Translations under genes and position numbers: made by a program
The notes under the pieces: generated by a model
Databases searched by the model: none
What the model was told of the DNA's origin: nothing
What the model saw: only the letters and a program-made list of their open reading frames with translations
Shown here: positions 9,021-17,992 of the stretch, in pieces
How positions within the stretch are numbered: position 1 is the first letter of the stretch
Layout of the letters: every line of letters begins with the position of its first letter
NCBI RefSeq assembly: GCF_009765785.1
Contig: NZ_LMUT01000005.1
Span: 174,642-238,641 of the forward strand
Direction: 5' to 3'
Source of the DNA: Granulicella sp. L46
GTDB lineage: Bacteria > Acidobacteriota > Terriglobia > Terriglobales > Acidobacteriaceae
Length of the DNA stretch: 64,000 nucleotides

Positions 9021-11057
9021 ATGCGGTCGATGAAGCTGGCGGTTTGTCTGGGGTTGGTGGGGAGCTTGGGTGGGTATGGTTTTGCGCAGACGGCGCCGGC
9101 TTCGACGACAATTCCGACGATCACGACGCAGGTGCCTGCGGCAGTTCCGGCGAAGGCTGAGGATGAGGCGGCGGCGCGGAAGGCTCGAATTGCTGCGGCG
9201 TTGAAGGACTATCACGGGCCGGAGTACGTGCGGTCGGAGGTGATGATTCCGATGCGCGATGGGGCGACGCTGCACACGGTGATTCTGCGGCCGGTGGGGA
9301 GCGAGAAGGATGGGGCGCCGCTGCCGTTTCTGATGACGAGGACGCCGTATGGAGTGGAGGGGTATTCGGACGTTGGGCTGAAGCTGCAAAAGCCGGAGCT
9401 GGCGGCGAGCGGATACATCTTTGTGGCGCAGGATATTCGCGGGCGGTATGCGTCGGGTGGGAAGTTTGTGATGAACCGGCCGATTGTTTCGCATGCTACG
9501 AAGGATGGTGTGGATGAGACGACTGATACGAATGACACCGTCGACTGGCTGGTGAAGAATGTGCCGAACAATGCTGGCAAGGTGGGCGTGCTGGGGATCA
9601 GCTATCCGGGGTTCCTGGCGATGATGGCGGGGATTGATGCGAACCCGGCGGTGAAGGCGATCAGCCCGCAGGCTCCGATGACGAATATTTGGGTGGGCGA
9701 TGACTTCTTTCACAATGGGGCGTTTCGCGAGTCGTATGGATTTGATTATGTGCAGCAGCTCGAGGCGCAGAAGACGGATGGGGTGGTGAGCTCGAAGGAG
9801 GATCAGTTCAATTTCTTCCTGAGTCATGTGAACTTTGCGGGCGCGGCAGCGTCGGCGGGGATGACAGACCTGCCAACGGCGAAGGTTTTTCTGACGGAAC
9901 CGAGTTATGTGAAGTTCTGGCAGGACATGGCCGTGGAGCCGCATCTGAAGCGGCCGGAGGTTCCTACGCTGGAGGTGGGCGGGTATTGGGACCAGGAAGA
10001 TATGTGGGGGACGCAGGCGGAGTACGCGGCGCTGCGTGCGCATCAGAAGGCTAACGAGCCGCTGCATAAGGTGTGGATGGTGCTGGGGCCGTGGAATCAC
10101 GGTGGATGGGCGGGCGGTCCGGGAGACAGGCTGGGCGGGAAGTTTGGAACGATTACGTTTGGTGGAGAGAAGACGGGTGCGTATTATCGCGCGCACTTCG
10201 AGGCTCCGTTCTTCGAGATGTATTTGAAGGGCAAGCCGGGATTTGATCTCGAGGATACGGCTACCTTCCGGACGGGCGAGAACCGGTGGCACACGTATGC
10301 GATCTGGCCGCCGAAGGTGGGATATCACGCGGAGCGTTTGTATTTGGAGGCCGATCATAAGCTGGGGTTCGTGGGGCCGAAAGGTGATTATGACGTGAAG
10401 GCGGCGGCGTATGTGGCGGATCCGGCGGACCCGGTGCCTTATCGGCATCGGCCGGTACAGTCGACGTATGGTGAGGGATCGACTTGGCGGACTTGGCTGG
10501 TGGAAGACCAGCGGTTTGTGAGTGGAAGAAAAGATTTGGCGAATTTTGAGACACCGCTGCTGACGAGCGATGTGACGGTGACGGGCGACGTGGTGGCGGA
10601 TATCTTTGGCGCGACGACGGGCACGGATTCGGATTGGATTGTGAAGCTGGTTGATGTGTATCCCGAGGGCGCGGATGGGGTGACGACTCCTGAGACTGGA
10701 GAGGCTACGGGTGAAGGCGCGAAGGGCGGATATGAGCTGATGGTGGCCGAGGAGATTTTGCGCGGGCGCTATCGGAAGAGCTATACGAAGCCGGAGGCGG
10801 TGAAGCCGGGTGAGGTGGCCGAGTACAAGTGGAGTCTGCATGGGGTGGACCATACGTTTTTGAAGGGGCATCGGATGATGGTGGAGGTGCAGTCGAGCTG
10901 GTTTCCGCTGTATGACCGGAATCCGCAGACGTATGTGGAGAACATCATGACAGCGCCGGCGTCGGCATATCAGTCGGAGACGGTGTCGATTTTTGGGTCG
11001 GCGAAGTATCCGTCGCATTTGGATCTGCCGGTGGCGGATGGAGCGGCTTTGCCGTAG
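9021..11057 (+). CDS. Secreted CocE/NonD-family alpha/beta-hydrolase, paralogue
   Basis: 678 residues from the ATG at 9021 (GGGAGAG about 5 bases upstream), which begins a signal peptide (MRSMKLAVCLGLVGSLGGYG, cleavage after FAQ). An upstream ATG at 8994 would spoil the signal peptide. The nucleophile elbow is VLGISYPGF (Ser about 194) after QDIRGRYASGG; the closing jelly-roll contains GHRMMVEVQSSWFPLYDRN. It shares domain order and these motifs with the 6596-8605 gene, so the two are likely old duplicates. The mature N-terminus is Ala/Thr/Pro rich. Substrate unknown. Confidence 0.9.
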   Translation: MRSMKLAVCLGLVGSLGGYGFAQTAPASTTIPTITTQVPAAVPAKAEDEAAARKARIAAALKDYHGPEYVRSEVMIPMRDGATLHTVILRPVGSEKDGAPLPFLMTRTPYGVEGYSDVGLKLQKPELAASGYIFVAQDIRGRYASGGKFVMNRPIVSHATKDGVDETTDTNDTVDWLVKNVPNNAGKVGVLGISYPGFLAMMAGIDANPAVKAISPQAPMTNIWVGDDFFHNGAFRESYGFDYVQQLEAQKTDGVVSSKEDQFNFFLSHVNFAGAAASAGMTDLPTAKVFLTEPSYVKFWQDMAVEPHLKRPEVPTLEVGGYWDQEDMWGTQAEYAALRAHQKANEPLHKVWMVLGPWNHGGWAGGPGDRLGGKFGTITFGGEKTGAYYRAHFEAPFFEMYLKGKPGFDLEDTATFRTGENRWHTYAIWPPKVGYHAERLYLEADHKLGFVGPKGDYDVKAAAYVADPADPVPYRHRPVQSTYGEGSTWRTWLVEDQRFVSGRKDLANFETPLLTSDVTVTGDVVADIFGATTGTDSDWIVKLVDVYPEGADGVTTPETGEATGEGAKGGYELMVAEEILRGRYRKSYTKPEAVKPGEVAEYKWSLHGVDHTFLKGHRMMVEVQSSWFPLYDRNPQTYVENIMTAPASAYQSETVSIFGSAKYPSHLDLPVADGAALP

Positions 11058-11102
11058 CGAAAAAGATGATGACGGTCCGGGTCAACCAGCATCCAAGTTG
11101 AA

Positions 11103-11432
11103 ATGTGGACTGTGTTGCTTCTGATCGGATCAAACATCTTTATGACGTTTGCGTGGTATGGCCACTTGAAGTACAAGGAAGTGGCGCTGTGGAAGGTCAT
11201 CCTGATCAGCTGGTCGATCGCGTTCTTTGAGTATTGCCTGCAGGTGCCGGCGAATCGGATTGGCTCACGAACGTTCTCCCCGGATCAGCTGAAGGTGATC
11301 CAGGAGGTGATCACGTTGAGTGTGTTCGGCGTGTTCAGCGTGTTTTACTTTGGGGATCGGCTGCACTGGAACCACTTCGTGGCTTTCACCTGTTTGGTGG
11401 CGGGGGCGTTCTTCATGTTTCACAAGTTTTAG
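11103..11432 (+). CDS. DUF486-family small membrane protein
   Basis: A 109-residue protein with about four hydrophobic segments (residues 1-20, 28-46, 70-86 and 90-108) and the conserved look of the DUF486 family: TFAWYGHLK after the first helix, WSIAFFEYCLQVPANRIG, FSPDQLKVIQEVITL, and a terminal FMFHKF. The family resembles half-size drug/metabolite exporters, but no substrate is known. It starts 45 bases after the esterase stop; no clear ribosome site was seen. Confidence 0.88.
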   Translation: MWTVLLLIGSNIFMTFAWYGHLKYKEVALWKVILISWSIAFFEYCLQVPANRIGSRTFSPDQLKVIQEVITLSVFGVFSVFYFGDRLHWNHFVAFTCLVAGAFFMFHKF

Positions 11433-11761
11433 GTGCGGCAGACTTCCTGACTGAGCGCGCGGGTCCTTGTTTGAGTTCGGATGACAGGGTCAAGCGTCGA
11501 TCGCAAGATGTGTCAGCCACATCGAGGTTTGTCCAAGTAAATTATTGAGAAATGAGCACATGGGCCGGGTTTGTCTGGTTGCGATGTAGTCTAGAAAACG
11601 TATTTTCCAGAGAAACTTTTGCGCCCTTGGTTCGTATCTTGAAGAGTGCCTGCGTGTTCCCGGCGGGAAGCGGCTTTGTTTTTGGGCGCTTCGGCTGCGC
11701 GAGCGCCGGGTCATCGCTGCCTGGTTGGACGGGTCGTTCCCGCATCACAGGTAGAAGAAGA
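11433..11761. other. Intergenic gap with a decayed family A-like module
   Basis: 329 bases without a convincing gene. Around 11470-11488 a stretch reads ggtccttgtttgagttcggatgacag, shown here in two parts as ggtccttgtt and cggatgacag; it has the TCC/GGA arms and ATGACAG end of a family A module but is degenerate. An open frame continues from the downstream gene back to 11552, but its residues there do not look like protein leading into a signal peptide. Confidence 0.4.
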
Positions 11762-12964
11762 ATGACTTCCGATGCGATGAGACCAAGGATGAGAGCAAGA
11801 GAGATGCGAATGATGAGCTTAGCGAGAGTTTGGGCGAGAGTGTCGATGATGATGGCTGTGCTGGCGGTTCCGATGATGCCGATGGCGGCGCAGGCACCGG
11901 CAGCTGCGGGGGAGCGGCAGGTGGGGACGGTGAAGTCGACGAGCGCGACGGGGCTGACGCTGACGACGGCGGCTGGGCAGGATGTGGTGGTAACGATTCC
12001 GGATGCGGCGAAGGTATTGATGGTCGCGCCCGGGAGCAAGGATTTGAAGTCGGCTACGCCGGGAACGTTGAGCGATGTGACGGTTGGGGATAAGGTGCTG
12101 GTGGTTGGGGATGCCAGCGGTTCGGGATTGACGGCGACGCGCGTGATTTTGATGAAGGCGGGGGCGATTGCGGCGACGCACCAGGCGGAAGAGGCGGCCT
12201 GGAGCAAGGGTGGGGGCGGGATTGTGAAGTCGGTTGACCCGGCCACAGGAACGATTGTGATTGCGAGCGGGCTGAAGACGGTGACGGTGATGGTGACGCC
12301 GCAGACTGTGATTCGGCGCTACTCGGGTGAGTCGGTGCGGTTTGCGGATGCGAAGGTGAGCACGATTGCGCAGATTCAGAAGGGCGATCAGCTGCGGGTG
12401 CGGGGCACGAAGTCGGCTGATGGAAGCACGATTACGGCCGATGAGTTGGTGACCGGGATGTTCCGGAATTATTCGGGGCTGGTTGCTTCGATCGATGCGA
12501 CGGCGGGGACTGTCACGCTGAAAGATCTGACGACGAAGAAGACGGTGACGGTGGCGGTGGGGGCGAATAGCGATGTGCGGAGGATTCCTCCAATGATGGC
12601 GGAGAGGGTGGCGGCGCGGATGAAGGGAACGGGCGCAGCGCCAGGAGCCGCGGGTGCAGCTCAAGGAGCTCCGGCTGCCGATGGGGCGCAGCGCGAGCGG
12701 AGTGCGGGGTCGGATCTGTCGCAGATGTTGTCGCGGCTACCGACCGAGACGTTGGCTGGGTTGAAGGTTGGGGATGCGGTGATGATTGTGGCGACTTCGC
12801 CGAGCTCGGATACGGAGACACCGATGGCGGTGACGTTGTTGGCGGGCGTGGACGCGATTCTGCGGGCGTCGCCGAGCGGGCAGACGATGACGTTGTCGCC
12901 GTGGAGCCTGGGCGGTGGCGAGGGCGGCGAAGGCGGCGGCGGACCGGAAGGCGGACAGCGGTAG
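11762..12964 (+). CDS. Secreted DUF5666-like beta-repeat protein
   Basis: About 400 residues from the ATG at 11762; ATGs at 11777, 11789, 11804 and 11810 are also in frame, and the last two sit immediately before the signal peptide (MMSLARVWARVSMMMAVLAV, cleavage near AAQAPA). The mature protein has at least three copies of a roughly 70-residue beta-rich unit of the DUF5666 kind: a VKSTSATGLTLTT-type strand, a TVGDKVLVVG-type strand and a TATRVIL-type strand, again at GIVKSVDPATGTIVI and LVASIDATAGTVTL. An Ala/Gly-rich linker follows and the end is Gly/Glu-rich. Probably exported; role unknown. The TonB receptor starts 164 bases downstream. Confidence 0.75.
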   Translation: MTSDAMRPRMRAREMRMMSLARVWARVSMMMAVLAVPMMPMAAQAPAAAGERQVGTVKSTSATGLTLTTAAGQDVVVTIPDAAKVLMVAPGSKDLKSATPGTLSDVTVGDKVLVVGDASGSGLTATRVILMKAGAIAATHQAEEAAWSKGGGGIVKSVDPATGTIVIASGLKTVTVMVTPQTVIRRYSGESVRFADAKVSTIAQIQKGDQLRVRGTKSADGSTITADELVTGMFRNYSGLVASIDATAGTVTLKDLTTKKTVTVAVGANSDVRRIPPMMAERVAARMKGTGAAPGAAGAAQGAPAADGAQRERSAGSDLSQMLSRLPTETLAGLKVGDAVMIVATSPSSDTETPMAVTLLAGVDAILRASPSGQTMTLSPWSLGGGEGGEGGGGPEGGQR

Positions 12965-13128
12965 GCGAGTTCGCGATAGAAGCGGTTGCAGTGGAATTTA
13001 CACGTAGGTAGGGCCTGGGTGTGTAGGCGTAGGCGACGTGTCGGTCGTCCTAAGCAGAGAAGATTCGGTTGTGAGGATCGCTGCAGAGCGAGACGGAAGA
13101 CGGACCGTTGGAGAGTTCAGGAGTGAGA

Positions 13129-16068
13129 ATGCTGGTTGATGGCTTGTGCAGGAAGACGATGTCGGGATGGTTGGGAGCAGGGTTGGCGGTCGCACTGATC
13201 GTTGGAGCGCATGGTGCGGCGAGCGCGCAGGCGGCCGGGGCTGCGGTGGTTCAGTCGGGGAAGACGCGCGTGCATGGCGTGGTGACGGATCCGGATGGAG
13301 CGTTGATTCCGGGAGCTACGGTGACGCTGACGGGGAACGGGCCGGCGGTGAAGGCGACGTCGGGGTCGGACGGATCGTATAGTGCGGCGGTGACGCCGGG
13401 GACCTATACGGTGACGTTCACTATGCCGGGCTTTGCTACGTACACGGCAACGGATATTGCGATTGGCGCAGCGAACGGGATGACGCTGAATGCGAAGATG
13501 CAGATTGGCGTGCAGTCGCAGGTGATTACGGTGAATTCGGATTCGGTGCAGTTGAGTGTGGATCCGGATTCTAACGCGAGCGCGGTGGTGTTGACGGGCA
13601 AGGACCTGGATGCGCTGTCGGATGATCCGGATGAGTTGTCGGATGAGTTGACGGCGCTGGCGGGGCCGGCGGCGGGGCCGAATGGTGGGCAGATTTATGT
13701 GGATGGATTCACGGGGGGGCAGCTTCCGCCGAAGTCGTCGATACGCGAGATTCGAATTAATCAGAATCCATTTTCGGCGGAGTATGACCAGCTTGGGTAT
13801 GGGCGCGTGGAGGTGTTTACGAAGCCGGGAACGGACAAGATCCATGGCAACTTCCAGGTAAACGGAAACGCTTCCCAGTTCAATTCCGGCAACCCGCTGG
13901 CGACGGGATATCAGCCCCCGTACCACACGCTTTTCGGGTTCGGAAATCTAACGGGGCCGCTGAACAAGGGAGCGTCGTACAACATTGGCGGAAGCTATCG
14001 CGACATTGAGTCGGATGAATTTACGAACGCAATTATTCTGGCGCCGGAGGCGGGTTCGCCGATACTGTGCGCGCCGGGAGATGCGACGTGCGTGGAGACT
14101 CCGTTCCAGGCGTCGACGTATTTCCCGCAGAAGCGCGGGGACATTAATCCGCGGCTGGACCTGGCGCTGGGAGCGAAGAATGTTCTGACGACGCGGTACC
14201 AGTATGTGAACAACTCGGCTAAGAATGATGGCGTGAACAATTTGAATCTGCCATCGACGGCATACGACCAGAGTTCGTTGAGCAACATTCTGCAGATGAG
14301 CGATACGGAGACGTGGAACTCGCGCATTGTGACGGAGACGCGGTTTGAGTATGAGCGCGAACATACGTCGGTAACGCCGGCGAGCACGGCACCGGCGGTG
14401 GGTGTGTCGGGATCGTTTACAGGCGGCGGCTACTCGGCACAAGGGTTGAGCGATCACCAGGATCACTACGAGGTGCAGAGCTACAACTCGATTCAGTTGA
14501 AGAAGAATTTCATTCGATTCGGCGGGAGGCTGCGGGCGACGCGGGAGGCGGAGAACACGGGAAATCTGACGAACGGATCGTTCACCTATGCGACGTCGGA
14601 TGATTATTTGGCGGGAACGCCGAGTCAGTTCCGGATTACGGTGGTGAACAATCACAAGATTGGGGACACGCTCACGGACGTTGGACTGTATGCGGAGGAC
14701 GACTGGAAGGCGCGGCAGAATCTAACGATTTCGTATGGCATCCGGTACGAGACGCAGAATCATCTTGCGAACAACCAGGCGGTCGCTCCGCGCGTGGCGT
14801 TCAACTATGGATTATTCAGCGGCAAGGGTGCGCCTAAGACGGTGATCCGTGGGGGATTCGGCATGTTCTACACGCGGTTTGCGCAGGAGTACGTGCTGAC
14901 TACGGAGGAACAGAACGGGATCAACACGACGTCGTACACCGTGGCCGATCCGGGAACGAGCTGCAATCCGAGCGCACCGAATCTGATTGAGGCGTGCGGC
15001 GCTACGTCGGACTCGCAGACGACCTATACGTCGGCGCCGAATCTTCGCGCACCGTACATTCTGGAGTTTGCGGCAGGTGCGGATCAGCAGGTGGGACGCA
15101 ATGGAACGATCTCGGTGAACTATCTGCACACGCAGGGTGTGCATCAGTTTGCGACGCAGAATATTGGTTATAACTTTGCAGATCCTGCGGCGAGCACAGC
15201 GCAGTATCAGTTCTTCAGCGAAGGCGTATTCAATCAGAACCAGTTGATTGTGCATGGGCGGGTGCAGACGGGGAAGGCGATCTCGCTGTTCGGGTATTAC
15301 TCGTTGAACTCGGCGCATGGCGATACGTCGGGCGCGACGTCGGACATTACGACGCCGGAAAATATTGCGGCGGATTATGGACGCACGGCGTTCGATGTGA
15401 GGAACCGGATATTCCTGGCGGGGTCGGTGACGCTGCCGAAGTATATCCAACTGAGCCCGTTCTTCCTGGCGCAGAGCGGAACGCCTTACAACATTACGAC
15501 CGGCAGCGACAACAATCTGGACACGTTTTACAACGACCGCGCGGACCTGGTGACGGGCGTAGCGCCGAATGGAAGCACGATCAAGTCGATTCCTGGGTGC
15601 GGAACATTTGCGCAGCCGGGGATTGTGGGCGGAGCGCCGGTGGTGCCGATCAACTATTGCACGGGGCCGTCGCTGTATACGTTCAACCTGAGGGTGACGA
15701 AGACGTTTGGCTTTGGAGCGTCGACGCGGGCGAATGCTGGCGGAAACGGTGGTGGTCCGGGCGGTCCTGGCGGCGGTCCTGGTGGTGGTGGCGGTCGCGG
15801 CGGCGGTGGTGGTGGAGGCGGCGGTCGCGGCGGTCCTGGCGGAGGTGGTGGGGGTATGGGAGGCGGCGGCGGTACGAGTACGGGCAAGCGCTATAACCTG
15901 GCGTTCGGCGTGCAGGTGCAGAACCTGTTCGACAATAAGGATCTGTCGACACCTCAGGGTGTGTTGTCGTCGTCGAATTTTGGACAGTCGACGCAGATTT
16001 ACGGACAGCCTTATACGACGACCAGCGCGCTGCGACGGATTACGCTGCAGACGTCGTTCACGTTCTAA
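13129..16068 (+). CDS. TonB-dependent receptor, Oar-like, with carboxypeptidase-regulatory domain and Gly-rich insert
   Basis: 979 residues from an ATG at 13129 with AGGAG 6 bases upstream (an in-frame TTG at 13108 is weaker). Order: signal peptide (to about ASAQ), carboxypeptidase-regulatory beta-sandwich (VHGVVTDPDGALIPGATVTL to about residue 120), plug-like segment (GGQIYVDGFTGGQLPPKSSI, then NPFSAEYDQLGYGRVEVFTK), and a long beta-barrel of alternating strands ending in a C-terminal aromatic, LQTSFTF, as expected for BAM insertion. Near residues 870-915 there is an almost pure Gly run with Pro and Arg, inserted before the last strands (RYNLAFGVQVQNLFDN). Such receptors take up large substrates with TonB energy; acidobacteria carry many paralogues. 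Confidence 0.9.
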   Translation: MLVDGLCRKTMSGWLGAGLAVALIVGAHGAASAQAAGAAVVQSGKTRVHGVVTDPDGALIPGATVTLTGNGPAVKATSGSDGSYSAAVTPGTYTVTFTMPGFATYTATDIAIGAANGMTLNAKMQIGVQSQVITVNSDSVQLSVDPDSNASAVVLTGKDLDALSDDPDELSDELTALAGPAAGPNGGQIYVDGFTGGQLPPKSSIREIRINQNPFSAEYDQLGYGRVEVFTKPGTDKIHGNFQVNGNASQFNSGNPLATGYQPPYHTLFGFGNLTGPLNKGASYNIGGSYRDIESDEFTNAIILAPEAGSPILCAPGDATCVETPFQASTYFPQKRGDINPRLDLALGAKNVLTTRYQYVNNSAKNDGVNNLNLPSTAYDQSSLSNILQMSDTETWNSRIVTETRFEYEREHTSVTPASTAPAVGVSGSFTGGGYSAQGLSDHQDHYEVQSYNSIQLKKNFIRFGGRLRATREAENTGNLTNGSFTYATSDDYLAGTPSQFRITVVNNHKIGDTLTDVGLYAEDDWKARQNLTISYGIRYETQNHLANNQAVAPRVAFNYGLFSGKGAPKTVIRGGFGMFYTRFAQEYVLTTEEQNGINTTSYTVADPGTSCNPSAPNLIEACGATSDSQTTYTSAPNLRAPYILEFAAGADQQVGRNGTISVNYLHTQGVHQFATQNIGYNFADPAASTAQYQFFSEGVFNQNQLIVHGRVQTGKAISLFGYYSLNSAHGDTSGATSDITTPENIAADYGRTAFDVRNRIFLAGSVTLPKYIQLSPFFLAQSGTPYNITTGSDNNLDTFYNDRADLVTGVAPNGSTIKSIPGCGTFAQPGIVGGAPVVPINYCTGPSLYTFNLRVTKTFGFGASTRANAGGNGGGPGGPGGGPGGGGGRGGGGGGGGGRGGPGGGGGGMGGGGGTSTGKRYNLAFGVQVQNLFDNKDLSTPQGVLSSSNFGQSTQIYGQPYTTTSALRRITLQTSFTF

Positions 16069-16085
16069 CTGCAGGCGGGGAAGAG

Positions 16086-16120
16086 AAGAGGCGCAGCCTG
16101 GTGGCTGCGCCTCTTTTGCT
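16086..16120 (+). terminator. Rho-independent terminator of the TonB receptor gene
   Basis: A perfect 13-bp stem, AAGAGGCGCAGCC (16086-16098) with GGCTGCGCCTCTT (16103-16115), loop TGGT, followed by TT and a short T-rich end. It begins 17 bases after the receptor stop. The A-run on the other side could also serve the convergent aldehyde dehydrogenase gene. Confidence 0.9.
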
Positions 16121-16154
16121 TAGATCACCTGGGCACCCGGATTTGTGGTGGCGC

Positions 16155-17879
16155 TCAGCGTAGGTGGAGCATGGAGCCGTCGGGGGGTGGGGGCGTGTCG
16201 TCGTCCTTATTGGGCTCCTGGGGATTGAGTTGGGAAGGAGCTGGCTCGGGTGGGGGTGGTTCTGCCGGGATTGGCTCGGCGCTGGTTGGTTCGGGCTGGA
16301 GCGGATTTGGAGAGTTGGGCTCTGTGGTTGGCGACGAGGGCTTGTTCGGCTCGAATTTGCGTATCTGATCGGCGATGTGCTGGAACTCGTTTGGCTTGTC
16401 GGAGCGCGGGTCGGCGGGGGGCTCGGATGTGGGTTTGGGTTTGACGTTGTCTGAAGATTTGTCTGTTGATTTGTCCAGAGGAGTGGGGTGGGTTTCGGCG
16501 GGGAGTTCGGCGACGACGATGGTCTTGGCGTTGAGGAACTCGCGCATGCCGGCGGCACCTAGTTCGCGGCCGTAGCCGGAGCGCTTGATGCCGCCGAAGG
16601 GAAGGCGGGGGTCGCTGGCTACGGGGGTGTTGAAGAAGACAGCGCCGCACTGGAGCTCGATGGCGAGGCGCTGGCGTTCGGCGTCGTCGGTGGTCCAGGC
16701 ACTGGCGGCAAGGCCGAAGGGGGTGTCGTTGGCGAGGGCGATGGCGTCGTCGAGCGAGGCGACGCGGAAGAGCAGGGCGACGGGGCCGAAGATCTCTTCC
16801 TGGCAGATGGGGGCGTTGCGCATGAGGCCGGCGATGACGGTGGGCTTGAAGTAGTTGCCCATGTCGCCGTCTTCGACGAAGGCGCGGGCTCCACCGGTGA
16901 GGACGCGGCCACCGGATTCGCGAGCCATGGTGACCTGCTGGAGGAGCTCTTCGAGGATCTCCGGGGTGGCGAGGGGGCCGATGTCGGTGGTTTCGAGCAT
17001 GGGGTCGCCGATGCGAAGGTCGGCCATGCCGGCGACGAAGCGTTTTTCGAACTCGGTGTAGATGCTTTCGTGGACGATGATGCGCTTGGCGGCGATGCAG
17101 CTTTGACCGTTATTGATGCAGCGGGCCTTGATGGCGTTCTCGACGGCGGCGGCGAGGTTGGCGGAGGGGAGGACGATGAAGGGGTCGGAGCCGCCGAGTT
17201 CGAGGACGGACTTCTTGACGAGCCAGCCAGCCTGGGCGGCGACGGCTCGGCCAGCGGCCTCGGAGCCGGTGAGGGTGACGGCGGCGACGCGGGGGTCGTT
17301 GAGAAGGTGTTCTACCTGGCGGGCCTCGATGAGGAGGGTTTGGAAGACGCCGCGGGGGAAGCCGGCGCGGCGGACGAGGGCCTCGATGGCGAGGGCGCAT
17401 TGCGGGACGTTGGAGGCGTGCTTGAGCAGGCCGATGTTGCCGGCCATGAGCGCGGGGGCGAGGAAGCGGAAGACCTGCCAGAGGGGGAAGTTCCAGGGCA
17501 TGACGGCGAGGATAACGCCGAGGGGGTCGTAACGGACGTAGCTGTCGGAGTGCTCGGTTGCGATGCGTTCGGGGGCGAGGATGCGGGCGGCGTTGTCGGC
17601 GTAGTAGCGGCAGCCGGCGGCGCACTTGGAGACTTCGTCGCGGGCGGAGACGAGGGTCTTGCCCATCTCTGAGGTCATGGTGATGGCTAGCTCTTCGATG
17701 TCGGCTTCGAGGAGCGCGGCGAGACGACGCATCCAGAAGATGCGTTGGTCGAGCGTCTCCTTGGGATAGGTTTTGGCGGCGCTCGCTGCAATGGCTAGCT
17801 TGGCGTTGAGAGCTTCAGGTGTGAGCGGATCAAAGCTGCGGAGAAGCTTTCCATTGGCCGGATTCAGGGATTGGATCAT
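16155..17879 (-). CDS. NAD(P)-dependent aldehyde (succinate-semialdehyde) dehydrogenase with proline-rich C-terminal extension
   Basis: 574 residues; the first 455 or so are a complete aldehyde dehydrogenase close to the Sad/GabD group. Visible: PWNFPLWQ cofactor and substrate pocket, ASNVPQCAL cofactor strand, TGSEAAGRAVA, catalytic Glu in LELGGSDPF, catalytic Cys in NNGQSCIAAKR, and EEIFGPVA and PFGGIKRSGYGREL. After about residue 465 comes a tail of about 110 residues rich in Pro, Glu, Ser and Lys (for example PPPPEPAPSQLNPQEP), not part of the family. The frame stays open to a clean stop. The family oxidises succinate semialdehyde or related aldehydes. It is preceded by a family B tract at its start. 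Confidence 0.9.
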   Translation of the reverse strand: MIQSLNPANGKLLRSFDPLTPEALNAKLAIAASAAKTYPKETLDQRIFWMRRLAALLEADIEELAITMTSEMGKTLVSARDEVSKCAAGCRYYADNAARILAPERIATEHSDSYVRYDPLGVILAVMPWNFPLWQVFRFLAPALMAGNIGLLKHASNVPQCALAIEALVRRAGFPRGVFQTLLIEARQVEHLLNDPRVAAVTLTGSEAAGRAVAAQAGWLVKKSVLELGGSDPFIVLPSANLAAAVENAIKARCINNGQSCIAAKRIIVHESIYTEFEKRFVAGMADLRIGDPMLETTDIGPLATPEILEELLQQVTMARESGGRVLTGGARAFVEDGDMGNYFKPTVIAGLMRNAPICQEEIFGPVALLFRVASLDDAIALANDTPFGLAASAWTTDDAERQRLAIELQCGAVFFNTPVASDPRLPFGGIKRSGYGRELGAAGMREFLNAKTIVVAELPAETHPTPLDKSTDKSSDNVKPKPTSEPPADPRSDKPNEFQHIADQIRKFEPNKPSSPTTEPNSPNPLQPEPTSAEPIPAEPPPPEPAPSQLNPQEPNKDDDTPPPPDGSMLHLR

Positions 17880-17880
17880 A

Positions 17881-17918
17881 GGCAGAGTGTAGAGGATTGA
17901 GAGTTAAGGCTAGAGCGT
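17881..17918 (+). repeat. Family B GTAGAGN tract, copy 2
   Basis: ggcagagtgtagaggattga followed by degraded units, beginning one base upstream of the aldehyde dehydrogenase ATG, so it would be the 3' part of that gene's untranslated leader. Confidence 0.7.
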
Positions 17919-17992
17919 GTGGTTCGGTGAAGATTGAAAGATGGTTGCTTCCGTCTTGGTGTGAGTAGTGTAGCTGTAAGGCGGCGTCGGGG

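Noticed and set aside
13117-13926. Long Arg-rich minus-strand frame opposite the TonB receptor
   Set aside because: Typical shadow of GC-rich coding on the other strand; no family resemblance.
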